Origin: Malurus cyaneus samueli
Lineage: Eukaryota > Chordata > Aves > Passeriformes > Maluridae
Length of the DNA: 64,000 nucleotides
Reading direction: 5' to 3'
Assembly (NCBI GenBank): GCA_009741485.1
Contig: CM019214.1
Span: forward strand, 22,218,267-22,282,266
Made by a program: the position numbers and the translations under genes. The notes under the pieces are model-generated. The model was not told where the DNA came from. It did not search any database and saw nothing but the letters and a program-made list of their open reading frames with translations. This document shows, in pieces, positions 51,291-64,000 of this stretch; the stretch's first letter is position 1; every line of letters begins with the position of its first letter.

Positions 51291-53109
51291 TTTTTTTAAT
51301 TTTATGGTATTTCTGTCTAATATCATACAGTGATTATGCATGTTTATAAAACATGCAAGAGTATTAAGGTAAATGGCTGAGTCTGTACAGAACTGATTGC
51401 TTTTAATGCTCATATAGCACTAAAGGTAGCACTGTGTGTACTCAACATCAGAACTGGAATTTGGAGATAAGTAGAAAATCAGTAATCATGAAATCACTCC
51501 CCCCACCCCCCCCCAATTTTTAAAGAAATTATGTCGCACTGAAACCCTTGTGTGTAATACCCTCAGTCTGCAGTTGGTTTCATAGTTGTGTGCCCTAGTC
51601 GTAGTATGAGGTTGTTTATCAACTGGCACATCGGAAGGAATAAGGGTTTTGGTTCTTTCAGACAGATTTCAGTTTTAAAAATAGGCTTTTAGTAGAGTTG
51701 TAGGAAAAAAACTTCCAGCACCACTCCAAAGGGCCTGCATATCCCATACATTCTATGTCATATCTGCTAAAATACCGAATTATTTCTATTCTGTGCCAAA
51801 TGCAAGTAATCCACCACAATTATGCTAATCACTGCCCTGAAAACAAATTGATACAGCTGTTGAGTGACTAGGGAAGATGATGGCATATTTCTTTCTTTTT
51901 TGAAAGAAAAAAATAAAATGCTTTTGCCAGCAGGAAGCCAAAATGCTTGTAGAAATTACTTAGAATTGAAAATCACTATTTGATTCTGAAGGTAAATATG
52001 TTTGTTTGTATGTATGAATATAAAATACATTTAAATTTAATTGCATGCCAATTTAGACCCAGCTAGCTGGTATCATACAGCATTTTTTTAGAACATTATT
52101 TTGTTTTTATTTTCTGTTCATGTTGTGCAAAATATATATACATTACACACGCATGCACACACACACACATACAGTGTTTTCTGTTAGATCTTAAATATGG
52201 AAGCTGAAAGTATCTAAACCACTCTTTCTACCAGGCTTATTATCAACACCCCACACCCATTTTCTCTCATATATTCTGCTTTGCATTCCATTTTCTATTC
52301 CAAAAAAAAAGCTAGAGAAAGGAAACACAACACAGATATGGTGATATTGTTATCCACAACTTAAAAAAAAAATTCAGAATGTCTTATTATAGGTGAAACT
52401 ACTCAGGTTAAGCAAAATCAGATTCTGTCAGCTTTTATTATAGGCTTTATTTGTTCTGAAGATGTATGAAATAGCATTCTTCTCGTTTTCACCTGGTTGC
52501 AGCTGTATTAACAACTATGGAGATTTGCCCATCTGTGCTCACAGCATGAACATGGATTTAAAGCTTACACAACTATTCACAGAATGTTTGAAAAACCAGC
52601 TTAAATTTTTGTATTTCAATATTAATTCAGGAAGTAACTGACAAAATTTGGTGCTTAGTTATAATCTTGAAAAGCTGCATTTTTTATTGGTGCAAGAAGT
52701 TAATAACCTGCAACCAAATATCCATTAAAATTCTGGTTTGTCTCTCTGTGTTGGAAACAAAACTCTTTTATCTTGAACTAAATAACATTTAATTCTAATG
52801 TAGCTTGCAGTCAGTGGAGTTAATTATAATGAAAAATGTTGTTGCTTCTATAGTCAGAGGCTTTTTGCTTTGCTTTAAAGATATGTAGGTAATATTTGCA
52901 ATCATATCATGTCATATCATATATCATATCATATATCATATCATTGTGACTATTCTTAGGGGTATTTATATGTCACAAAATTGATTCTTAAAGGTGAGAT
53001 TCAAATCCTTGAAAATGATCTGTGAATAAAGAGCAATCTAACTGGTACATTGAGGTGCAGTCTACTCTTACTTAAATAATGTCACCAAAACAGTCTGCAT
53101 AGTATCCCT
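51291..53109. other. Presumed intron with simple repeats
   Basis: No gene seen. It holds a C-rich run at about 51499-51514, a short CA repeat at about 52145-52170 and the TATCA repeat at 52901-52944. Confidence 0.6.
52901..52944 (+). repeat. Imperfect (ATCAT)n repeat
   Basis: ATCATATCAT and ATATCAT units repeat for about 44 bases. Confidence 0.85.
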
Positions 53110-53180
53110 CCTTGAGCAGAGCGGTTGGACCAGGTGGGCTCCAGAGGTCCCTTTGAACTTCAACCAATCTATGATCCTGT
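53110..53180 (+). mobile_element. CR1 LINE fragment (3' tip, sense)
   Basis: GGTTGGACCAGGTGGGCTCC, then AGAGGTCCCTTTGAACTTCA, and a CTATGATCCTGTG tail match the sense CR1 end. Confidence 0.85.
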
Positions 53181-56100
53181 GTTCTTCATTTAAGAGCAAT
53201 TCAGGTTTTTCTTCCCATGGATTTAAAATAAAAATATGACCCTTTTATTTTCATTACAAGGAAGTATCAAAAGGACAGAAAAAACCCAAACCAGTCATAT
53301 TACAAATTTAAATAGTGATGCTGAGTCACTAGAAAAGTTAGGTGATGGATAAAGGTTTCTGTTAACATTGACAGAACTTAACATTCTGTTACTACAGTTC
53401 TGTTTAAAGGAAGAACATTAAAAGAAATATAATTATTTGACCAGATGAAACACAAGTAAGTATTTCAAAGACTACTGAAATAGTTTTTATTTAATATATC
53501 TTAGAAAATATTAGTGAAATACAACTCATTGAGTGGAATGGTGTGAGGCTACAATATGAAGTTCAAACAATGGCAGAACTAGAATCTGTTTTGGTTAGAA
53601 GCCATCAAGACTAAAAAGTGTAAACAGTGAGGCAGTAAGCTACATAAGGGTACAAGAAATTCAGATCTGATATATTCAACATAAAATTTACATTAATTTG
53701 AGAACAGAAATCTTTAAAAATACATGTCTGAAAGACCAAGTGTTTAGGATAGCGCAGAAATTAAGCAAGCTGAGTTTATTAATTAACAAAGCAGGAGTTT
53801 TAATAGCTTGACAAAGAAAACAGATGTATTAGAATTTCACCAATGAAAATTGGAGCTGGGACTGAGCAATCACAGCAATTACACTAACAGATCACCCTCT
53901 TGGTAGCTTCATTGTCTTTTGGAATATGGATTTTCAGCGCTTTTAAATATTAGTATAGCAGTAGTGCAACTTACTTTGAGTTTGTTGAAATATGTAACCT
54001 CAGTATGCTATGAGTTAACTTTAAAAAGCGTTAAAGAGTTATCAAAAGTTGTGTTGACCTTTATTAAAAAACAAATTGGAACTCACTTGATGCAGAGGTT
54101 TTTTCCTGTGAAAAATTATCTCACAGAGAATTTAATACCTCAGCTGAGCAATCCTTTCCTATAGCTGTTCATGGTTTATAATTTATATGCTAGAAACCAG
54201 CAAAATCAGGAAAAAAAAAACCCAAAAAACCTCAGTGTCTGCTAGTGAAAACGTGGTTGTTTGAAACACAGAATATGTAATTGATATTGCCAGAATATGG
54301 GAACAACACTTACATTTTGTACTATTGGCAGTGTAGATCTCATGTCCAGAAATACAACCATCTTGGTGCAAGAATTTAGGAAAGATAATTGTTGCAAATA
54401 TGGTAAAATTCAGGGCCACAAAAATAATGAATCAGGATTCCTGGATTCTTCAATGCCTGTAGAAGACAATATTAAATTTTAAAAAAAGCCGCTAGTGCCT
54501 TGCAAGGTGATAGCTATATCATCCTTTTGAGGGCAGACTTAAGGGAGCAGCAGCTGTCTAAACAAAGGCAAAAAGGACATTTGAGTTGCTTGTTCTGAGG
54601 ATCAGTAAGAATATTCCTGAAAAAAACATGTGCACTTTCCCACCATTTAATAATAAATAATTATATACAGCTGCAAGCAAGACCTTTGGATTGTGAATCT
54701 TTTCCTCTCATGCCAAAGAAGGCATTATGGAAGGAATTATTTTGAAGAATAAAAGTGTAAGTCAGATCACACAGGAATTACTGACATATCTCCAATATGA
54801 GGTAGAATAATCTTCTCCTCTGCCAAAGGGATTTAATTGTCTGCCCTGACCTCCATCTGTTCTATTAATTGACTGCATTAGTTTGTGGTAGATATTTTTG
54901 GTTGGTATTATGTTTTATTAGTGAGATTTCTTAAGATGATATAATAGAAGCACACAGGAAGCTGTAACTCCTGCCATGTGACAAGGTATATTTTTTCCCA
55001 ATTGTGACCTAAATCACTTGACCGAGGGCAGGAAAAAATAGATCAGTCCTTCCTAGTCAACCTGGCAGCTGCAAACTGTCTTCTATTTTTTCTTTTTTTT
55101 TTTTTTTTTTTTCTGCAATATCATCCCATATGGTAATATATAAGAAAAAAAAGGAAAAAAAAACCAAAACAAACAGGCCAAAAAATAAATAAAGAAAGCC
55201 AGAAATTCTTTACAACAGAAATGAAATTAATTCATTCTACAAATTAAAAATCAATTTTACACTGATTCATTTGATGGGCATATGACTTTTCCTGTATACA
55301 AAAGGAAGCTAAAAACAAATGACCGGGGAGAAGAGTCATAGGAAAGAATTATGCTTGTGAGAAAAGAACATGCTAGTGGTGTGCAGTCCATGAGAAAAAT
55401 TTGAGAAATAGACAATTGAGAAGAGGAAAAGTATAGAAAGGACTTTTGTAAGAGAACACTTTCAAGCAGGGGAGGACAACAGTAGGATGGGTCTTGAAAA
55501 GGTAGCAAGGTGCAATCTTTTGTCATGGAATCATATTGTTAAAAAATATTTCTCCTCATATTATAAAATGCCCATGTAGTTTTGCAGTTATGTGAAAACA
55601 GGTAGAGTGTGCTAAATGGTATGATAATAACAGTATTGTATGGGTCTTTTTAGAAAGTCATTCATAGATGCTACTCATTGCAGGTAAAAAATCAAGGGAA
55701 ACATGTTTTTTAAAAATAAATAAGCCAAGTATTTCTAACATAATAGTGCTTTCCCACAAACTTATCAGTTCTGTGTTAGCAATGGATAGTATTAGATGAA
55801 GATGATGGCAAAAATGGATAAACTTGTTTGCAGAGATATTATTTTACACCAGGCATGACACCTTGCAGCAGTTTTTAAAATAAATTAAGAATGGCTATTG
55901 GAATAACAATAATAGTGGCAACAATAATTAAAAGAAAAGCCCCAGAGAAAAAAAATTAATTGAATGGCAGGTGAGAAGATACTTGAATTTTAGTATAAAC
56001 TCTGTATACTAAATTTCCTCCAAATGGATGCTACATCCTCTTTGACAAACTATCAGCACAATTAATGAGAGAACAGACAAAAACTGTTAAGAAACTCATA

Positions 56101-57514
56101 GCAGAATAAGCTCGTCCTGATTTTAGTTAAGGGAACTCTGTTCATGCAAGAAGCAAACAGGAAAGTTACAAAGTTTCTTAACTCTGTGGTTAAAAAGTTA
56201 ACTCTATACATAGTAAACGGTGAAAGAAAGAATCATCTTGGTACAGCTCAGGCTAGTTAGCTGTCTAATCTAGGCTAACCACTTGGGCTTTTAAAACATA
56301 ATCTTCAGGATGTTTTCATAGTTTTCAACTAATATTTAATGTCAAATATCTATCTACCTAACAGTAGGAAGAACTGCTCCCTGAAGTGTATGTTTCTGTT
56401 ATAGATGGAATATCTCACTTTGTCACAGACAGTTTGGGAGATGAACATGATCCTAAACAGCCTAAACTAAACAGCCTGCTTAGTATTTGTTTCCAAGGTA
56501 GAGAAGGTACTTCAGGTGACTGGCATGAAGACATATATTTCAATTTTGTGACTATATGGAATTACTCTTTGTAGCATATCTTCTTGCTACTTTTTGCAAC
56601 AATTGTAGAATTTGCTTTTCCAAGGTGATGGAATTTCAGAAGTCTGTTTCTTAGATTTCTACATGTTGTTATTGGATTCCACTTAGTATTTGCCGAACTT
56701 TTATTGTTATTTTGGAAATCTCCCTTTTGCTGTTGTTGTGCACATCTTTCCATATTACAGGTTTGTCAATATCTCTGATGTGATATAACAGTCATATATC
56801 ATTAATAACCTCTATTAATATATCATTAATAACCTCTATTTTGTCCCCTCCTTTTCCATGTTTAAGCAAAAAGTGTACACTACATAAAAATAGGCACAGT
56901 CAAACTTGGAATTCAGGTGCCCATCAGTGGTAAGGAAATATATCTCTGGTTCTGCCCATAAGGTTATAGCTCTTAGTGAATGAAATGGTCTGAGTCCTGC
57001 CCTCTGCCCCTGAGGCCACATAACACAGCAAAGCTTGCATCTCTATAGTGAAAATCGTTCTTACTAAAAAGAAATAAAAAGCTTTCTGGTGAGGAATACT
57101 TCTGGCCTGTACTGCTCCCTGTTTATGCCTGTATGTTAGCTGGGGGACATGCATACTGTGGCAGGACAGTGTTGGAGTCCATGCTCTAGCCCAATTTGTT
57201 CACTACCTAGACCCTGAATTCCAGTGTTTAATGCATTGGCCATAAAACAGACTAAGATATGGAATCCATAGTGGGACTTCTGTATGGTAATATTTTGCTT
57301 AACTTTTAGGGTCCACAGTATGTAATATAATTCACAGCTCTCAGTACTTATGTCAACTAGAAATTTAAGAATTTTGTCCTTCATTATTGGATTTGGCATA
57401 GACAAGACAGTAAGCAGAAAATATGCCAAAATAATATCTTTTAAACTGCGATTGCTGGGGAGATGGGGAGTCAGCAGGCAGTACAGGAATGGTTGTCTCG
57501 TTAATGTCGTCTAA
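53181..57514. other. Presumed intron, no gene seen
   Basis: AT-rich sequence with a T run at about 55093-55112, an adjoining A-rich stretch at about 55144-55195 and the 24-bp duplication at 56794-56840. Confidence 0.6.
56794..56840 (+). repeat. 24-bp tandem duplication
   Basis: ATATATCATTAATAACCTCT starts at 56794 and again at 56818. The two copies are identical over 23 bases. Confidence 0.95.
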
Positions 57515-57945
57515 GATCACAGAATAATGGAATTGTTTTGGTTGAAAAGACTTCTAAGATTCAACACTGCCATGCCCATCACGCTGTCCCTAAGTGCCAC
57601 ATCCACATGCCTTTCAAGTGCCTCCAGGGATGGGGATTTTATCACCTCTGTGGGAAGCCTATTCGAGTGCTTAACAATCCTCTTGGTGAAAAAAAAAAAA
57701 AATCCTAATATTTCTAAACCCCCCCTTGCTTCAACTTGAAGCCATTTCTACTTATCCTATTGGTTGTTATTTGGAAGAAAAGATGTACCCCCACCTTGCT
57801 AGACCCTTCTTTCTGGTATTTGTAGAGAGCATAAGGTCCACCCCTAAGCTTCCTTTTCTCCATGCAAAATGATCTCAGGTCCCTCAGCCACTCTTCACAA
57901 GACTTGTGCTCCAGCTCCTTCACCAGCTTCATTGCATTGATCTAG
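57515..57945 (-). mobile_element. CR1 LINE fragment (3' end, antisense)
   Basis: GATCACAGAATAATGGAATT, then TTGGTTGAAAAGACTTCTAA, CCTCCAGGGATGGGGATTTT, CTTCAACTTGAAGCCATTTC and CTCAGCCACTCTTCACAAGA follow the antisense CR1 order. It carries an internal A run at about 57688-57701. Confidence 0.88.
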
Positions 57946-58648
57946 TAAGTGATTATGGTGATCTCATTTTCCACAACATTTTGTGCAGTTTTATCTTGCT
58001 GAGACATCTTCTCTCACCTCTTAAATGTAAGGGGTTCTAGCCAGCATTTAGCAGGTGAAAACCCACTAAGTTAGGAGGAGAGCCACACAGGAAAAGAAGC
58101 TGCAGGACACTTTTCCCTTATGCTGAAGTTGTCCACTTTCAAGAAAATAAACATAAGAGGAAAAATTAATTTGATAAAATTTGATGATGTGAAAGCATAG
58201 TAAAGATAATCTCCAGTCACAATTTTTATTTTATGAATTGATTCTCCTCCAAACTGCATAAGGCTTGCTTGAAAGTGAGAATACCTGTCCAAGGGAATTT
58301 TTACTTAATAACAACGCAACATTAGAGTTTTCTCAAGATCCAAGAGTATGAATCTCAGAGTGAAGTCTTTTGTTTCAGAACTGAGAATGCTTCACACAGT
58401 CCTAACTATCCCAGCCTTGTTTGATAATGTTTGTAACTTGAAAGAGAGAGGTGTGGGTTTAGATTTCTTCAGGTTAATGAGAGTAGGCACTCAACTCTCC
58501 CATTTCTGGAATGAATGCATAATTGTGATATTATCATATGAATGAAGGCAGTGTCACCACCTGGTAACCGAACCAGGTAATACAATGAAAATGTCCTGCC
58601 TATGTCTCCTGTGCAATTCAGTTCTAAGAATTAGTGTAATAAAGCAGC

Positions 58649-58682
<34 letters not shown>

Positions 58683-61600
58683 CATATAATATGTTGATGG
58701 GGGTGTGTGTGTGTGTGTGTGTGTATGTGTAAATTTGTGCCTGTTTGTGTGTTCAGATGCCCAGCTGGTTTAAATTGCTTTTCCCACCCTGTGTCTGGTT
58801 ATTGTAACATTTTTAATGTCTCCTCTTCTGAGACTGGAATGCCAAGAGGGAGATATCAAATTCTAGTCATTAAATAGTCTCAAGAGATCAAATTGTATAT
58901 CAATCAGTCCCTTAGACAGTTTTTCAGTTGGTTCAGGCAAGAGTTTTAGTTTCTTTCATCTTTGATAAGGGCACGCACTTAAGTTCAATGGTGAAGACAA
59001 GAAAGAGAGGACTGAGACCTGTGAGTTTCTTTGTATAATATTTAGACAAAACCTGATAAACTTTTAAAAACTTTTCAGTCATTTAATCTTTCTTGTTGAG
59101 GAGGAGTAAAGACTTATTCCATGTTACAAATTTTTTTTTTTTTAAGGTCTTGCAGTGGTAGTAGGAATAAACTTTGATTTTTTGAGGGTTTATTCAAATC
59201 GTGAAGGCCCATTTTCTAAACCTAATGTGTAAAATACTGATATTTGTGCATGTTTTTTTTTTTTTTTCATATCCGTAAATTATTGGTGTGCTCCAGGCAT
59301 AAGAGATTTTACTCTACAGGAGTGTTTTGCCTTACAGAAACTCAGGTCTGAACATCCTGTTTCAGATCATAATCTTATTTTTGTAGTAACACATCTGAAT
59401 TTAAGCAAACAGAAGTGCATAAAAGAAACAAAGAGAGACCCTGACTATATTACGTTTCTTTTACAAGGCTATATCAGAAGGAAAAGCTGGAAATTATGCC
59501 AGCAGTTGTGCTAGACTGTACTGATGCTACCTTTTATATATTCCCCTAACATATGTACTAGAAATGTAGTGTTTTCTTAAGACTTTGAAGCTGCAGTTAG
59601 ACATCTGAATTGCTATGGTGTTCATTCGGTTTGGGAAACTTAAATTCAAATTAAGATCGGATCTGAATGGAACATGCCTGTCATTTTGGGATTATTAGTT
59701 ATTTCAGGCTTATGTTTGTAAGCAGTTTATGTCATGTTTTTCCCTTCTAATACTGACACCTCATATTTATTTCCAATCTTCTTCATTTATCTCAAGAAGC
59801 AGAAAGTGTAATGAAAATTGTCTAACCACTGAAATTCTTCTATACTTACATATAATAGCAGCTGAAATTACTGTTCAAAAAGTCAGTGAGATAAGTGCAA
59901 CTTAATTGAGCATTCCTAGTCAGTCTTGAGTCCTTCTGGCCATAAAGATTTTTTTTATAATTTTAAATACAGGAAAAAAAAATAAGGGAAACCATATCTG
60001 CGATTGTTTAACAACCACCTTTTATAATTAGGTCCAAACAGCTCATTCTTTAGAGAATGCTGAGGTGAATTTCTTTGTTTTTTTCTTGGAAAGGAGTGAT
60101 AATCACATGCTTTCTTTCCCTGTGCTTGCTTTTCAAATTGTTTTCATTACTGAGAGAATTGCAGTTTTCAAAAACATTGTAGGGACCACGCAGCTTTTTC
60201 TTACAATCTCATTGTTCTTTTTGATAGTGTATGAGATTTAGAAAGTCAGAATAAGAGTAATAGCTCTGGGCAAGAAGCAATGATACGAAAGAAATGTGTG
60301 CCCATTTTCTGAAAAGTAAATGGTGATTGTAGTTTCTAACCTGAGGGATCTACTGATACTGTCCAAGCCTATCTGAGCCTTTTTCTTCCACTTACAGAAA
60401 TTCATAGAAGGGTAATTGCAGCATGTTCTTAAAAAAAACCCCAAGCCTGCCTAATTTAATGTTTGTATGTAATTTGTATTGCTTTTCAGGCTTTATTTCC
60501 ACATTAAAAAGAAAGATGAGTAAATTATCTACCTTTTTCTTCAGTTACTTCTGATCACACAACTAAGACCAACTTCAGGGTCCATAATGATGTTGTATAA
60601 TTGGCATTTATTTTCACTTTAAGCAAGGATATCTCATAGTTTTTAAATTTATATCACTTTCTCAGTTTAAATCTTGAGGGAATTTTTAATTGTGAATTAA
60701 TAAATTATACTTCCCACCTAAATAATTCTGTGATTCCATGACACATGATACAGATACTCATCCCTAGAGAAGTTTGTAATGCTTAGTGTCACGACCTACC
60801 TGTACAGGACATAATGTTCGTTTTAAGTTCTCATCAAGCTGAAGAAAGACACCAGACCGTGTGTCAGGGAACTCTTCTGTTTCAGGGTACAATTGTCTCC
60901 TTAGCTGCAGCAACCAAGTAAAGAGGAAGAAAGAGAGGAGAGAGGGGGCCCAATCTGCATGCCTCTTACATAAATTAGTCTTTCTGCATGTTTTGTTCAC
61001 CCCTGCACAGACAACCCTTCCTCAGGAAGTGAGTTGGGGTTGGGGGGGGAGGGCGGGGAACTGAGCTCAAATCTTAAGGCAGAGAAGGAATTTGTCTCAG
61101 GACTTGCTGTTTCCCCAGAAATTTCTCTATCCGTCTTTCATCATTTGGATCGCTGTGTTTCATTCCACCTTGTCAATTTTCTTAGTGCTGTATTCCACAT
61201 TTCTTAGAATGTCATTACAAACTTCTGCAATGTGAGCGTCAAGGGAGTAAGATCTGTTGCTCCTCCCTAAGCACAGATTAAATCCTCAATTGAACATGAC
61301 TGGAAAATCTGACTTGTGCTGCATGGTCAAGAAAATGTGCCAAAGTCAGGATGGGGCAGAGCAAGATGAATATCACTAGAGAATCAATGACCAGCTGCTG
61401 ACTTCCATTGTTAAAGATGGTAGCAGAAATCAGAAGAGAAAGTGATGCTTGAGGAGGAATTTTGGGTGACCCATAGCTGGCTGAGTGCCAGGGAGCTGCT
61501 GAAGTGAGACTGCCCATGGGGGAGGATAACCCAGGAGCTGTGGGCACTGCAGAGCTGGCAGGACAAGATTCTGAACTCCTAAAGCCCCTCAGTGAGGGTG

Positions 61601-63040
61601 GGCTGAGAACAGGGACAGGACCCTGCCACCACCAGGCCAGGCAGGGTGAGGAGTCAGGGTCTACCTAGGGACACAGTGAGTTTGGGATCCAGGCTGGATG
61701 TGGGGTTGGGCCAGGGCTTCCTGCAACGTAACTCAGATTAGGGACTGATGGGGACATGAAAATTAGAGCTGTTAATGATTAGTCCTTCAGAAATGGTACT
61801 CAAATTGCAAGTCCTAGAGAAAATGACAGTAGAAATTTTGGTCCATCACAAATAATATATATCTGATATTTTTCTGGCCGCTGGTGTTCAGGTATTTCAA
61901 CAGTTTTGTGGTAAGAGTGCTAAAAATAAGGTAATTGAAGAATTCCAGAAGTTTAGAGAGAATAGAATGTCTTTGAAATTATTTTCCTTGCCTGAGTCCT
62001 GACTGAAAAGTGGACCTGCTAGTCCACTTATATATAAATTGGATATATAAATGAGGCTTCATTCTACCAAATATAAGGTATCAGTATCAGTTTCCTATAA
62101 AAAGGAATTTTTAACCATGGAATTGTTGTCTGTGGTTTAGGGTTAAATAATGGGTAAAAAGGAAGTTTTTAATTTCTTTGGGCAGAAGAATGTTGATGTG
62201 TATTTATTTATAGACTTGTAATGGTTAGCGAGTGACTTGTATTTCATTAAAAATGAGCAGAATTATTGCACAAATTGCCTTCTGTCTTAAAATAAAAGTA
62301 GGAGAATGCAAGCAGGTAATGTTATATAATTGCAACACTATGTAGGCCAAAAGCTGACTTAAGAGATTGTGTCATGTTTTCTTTTTTCCTTTCAATTTTC
62401 TATTGTTCTGTTTGTCACACATAGAAAAAGGATATGAAAATCAATAAATTTGTATGTAATTTTGAGTAACTGTTCTCACACTAGATTGGAACTAATTATT
62501 TACTACACTAATTGGGATTTCTGAATTAAATGGAAGTAAATTAGGTTGTCATAGAAAAAAGAAGTCATATCTGTGAAAAATACTCTGTTGTCATATCATA
62601 GCAAGAGATTATCCAATACAGGAAACAAAAGTAATGAATGGTTCCTGTGGGAGTGTAAATATGCTTAAAAAGAAGATTCTGTTTATTTAGGGCAGAAAAT
62701 ATCCTCAAGCTGGCATTTAAATGTGATACCCTTCCTGAAAGCAGAAGTGTTTGGGCTGTGGTTTGGTTTGGAAGTATATACAGAAGCAGAAATGTTTGTT
62801 TTGTGGTATAACCTCTGACAAGTTTATGGCTTCAGTTTTAGCTATCTTACTTCACATGCCTTTGGAAACACAGTGGCCAACCAATGATGTCTAAGTTTCA
62901 AAAAACACTTGTGGGCCTTGTCATGGAAGTAGTGTGTGAATATAATTTTGGGGATTTTTGTTTTTTTTTAAAATATTTTAGATTTATGCCAACATAAACT
63001 TGTTTGTTGATTTGAATTGCTTGTTTTCTCTTGGCCACAG
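57946..63040. other. Presumed end of intron 1, no gene seen
   Basis: AT-rich sequence with a 29-base T run (58652-58680), a (GT)n repeat (58703-58730), T runs near 59129-59143 and 59250-59267, and a moderately GC-richer patch at about 61440-61730 of unknown nature. It ends at the acceptor used by the NLGN4 exon. Confidence 0.6.
58652..58730 (+). repeat. Poly(T) tract followed by a (GT)n microsatellite
   Basis: Twenty-nine T residues, a 22-base spacer, then about 13 GT units. Confidence 0.95.

Positions 63041-64000
<960 letters not shown>

Overview
This is vertebrate nuclear DNA, almost certainly from a bird and probably a neoavian or songbird. The evidence is sparse coding sequence, at least seven CR1-type LINE fragments (several with the avian CR1 3' tail signature), two LTRs that match bird endogenous-retrovirus LTR families I recognise, many simple repeats, and one large CpG island. 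A run of 10 Ns at 31695-31704 marks an assembly gap.

The only protein-coding gene I can support lies at the right end on the + strand: the first coding exon of neuroligin-4 (NLGN4, the orthologue of human NLGN4X). The exon runs from an acceptor at 63039-63040 to a donor at 63883. It carries about 370 nt of 5' UTR and codons 1-157 of the protein: signal peptide, start of the esterase-like domain, one N-glycosylation site and the first disulfide pair. The gene continues past the window.

The likely promoter is the CpG island at about 15.5-18.0 kb. It holds CCAAT boxes, polypyrimidine tracts and a good splice donor at 16232. If that exon joins the coding exon directly, intron 1 is about 46.8 kb. 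A second candidate noncoding exon lies at 45292-45375.

Layout: 1-15.5 kb is upstream intergenic DNA with a CR1 fragment (11.7-12.75 kb) and a solo LTR (13.16-13.75 kb). 15.5-18 kb is the promoter island. 18-63 kb is presumed intron, with further CR1 fragments (27.4, 35.7, 42.3, 50.2-51.3, 53.1 and 57.5 kb), a second solo LTR (32.55-33.6 kb), a decayed Lys/Glu-rich coding remnant on the - strand (about 39.85-40.56 kb), several microsatellites, and a GC-rich minisatellite of about 39 copies of a 32-bp unit (37.7-38.94 kb). The minisatellite is the most unusual structure here. It is open in all three forward frames, which produces long but spurious ORFs.

I found no convincing new biological system. 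The items most worth checking are the minisatellite, the upstream ORFs in the presumed NLGN4 5' UTR, the candidate cassette exon and the Lys/Glu-rich remnant.
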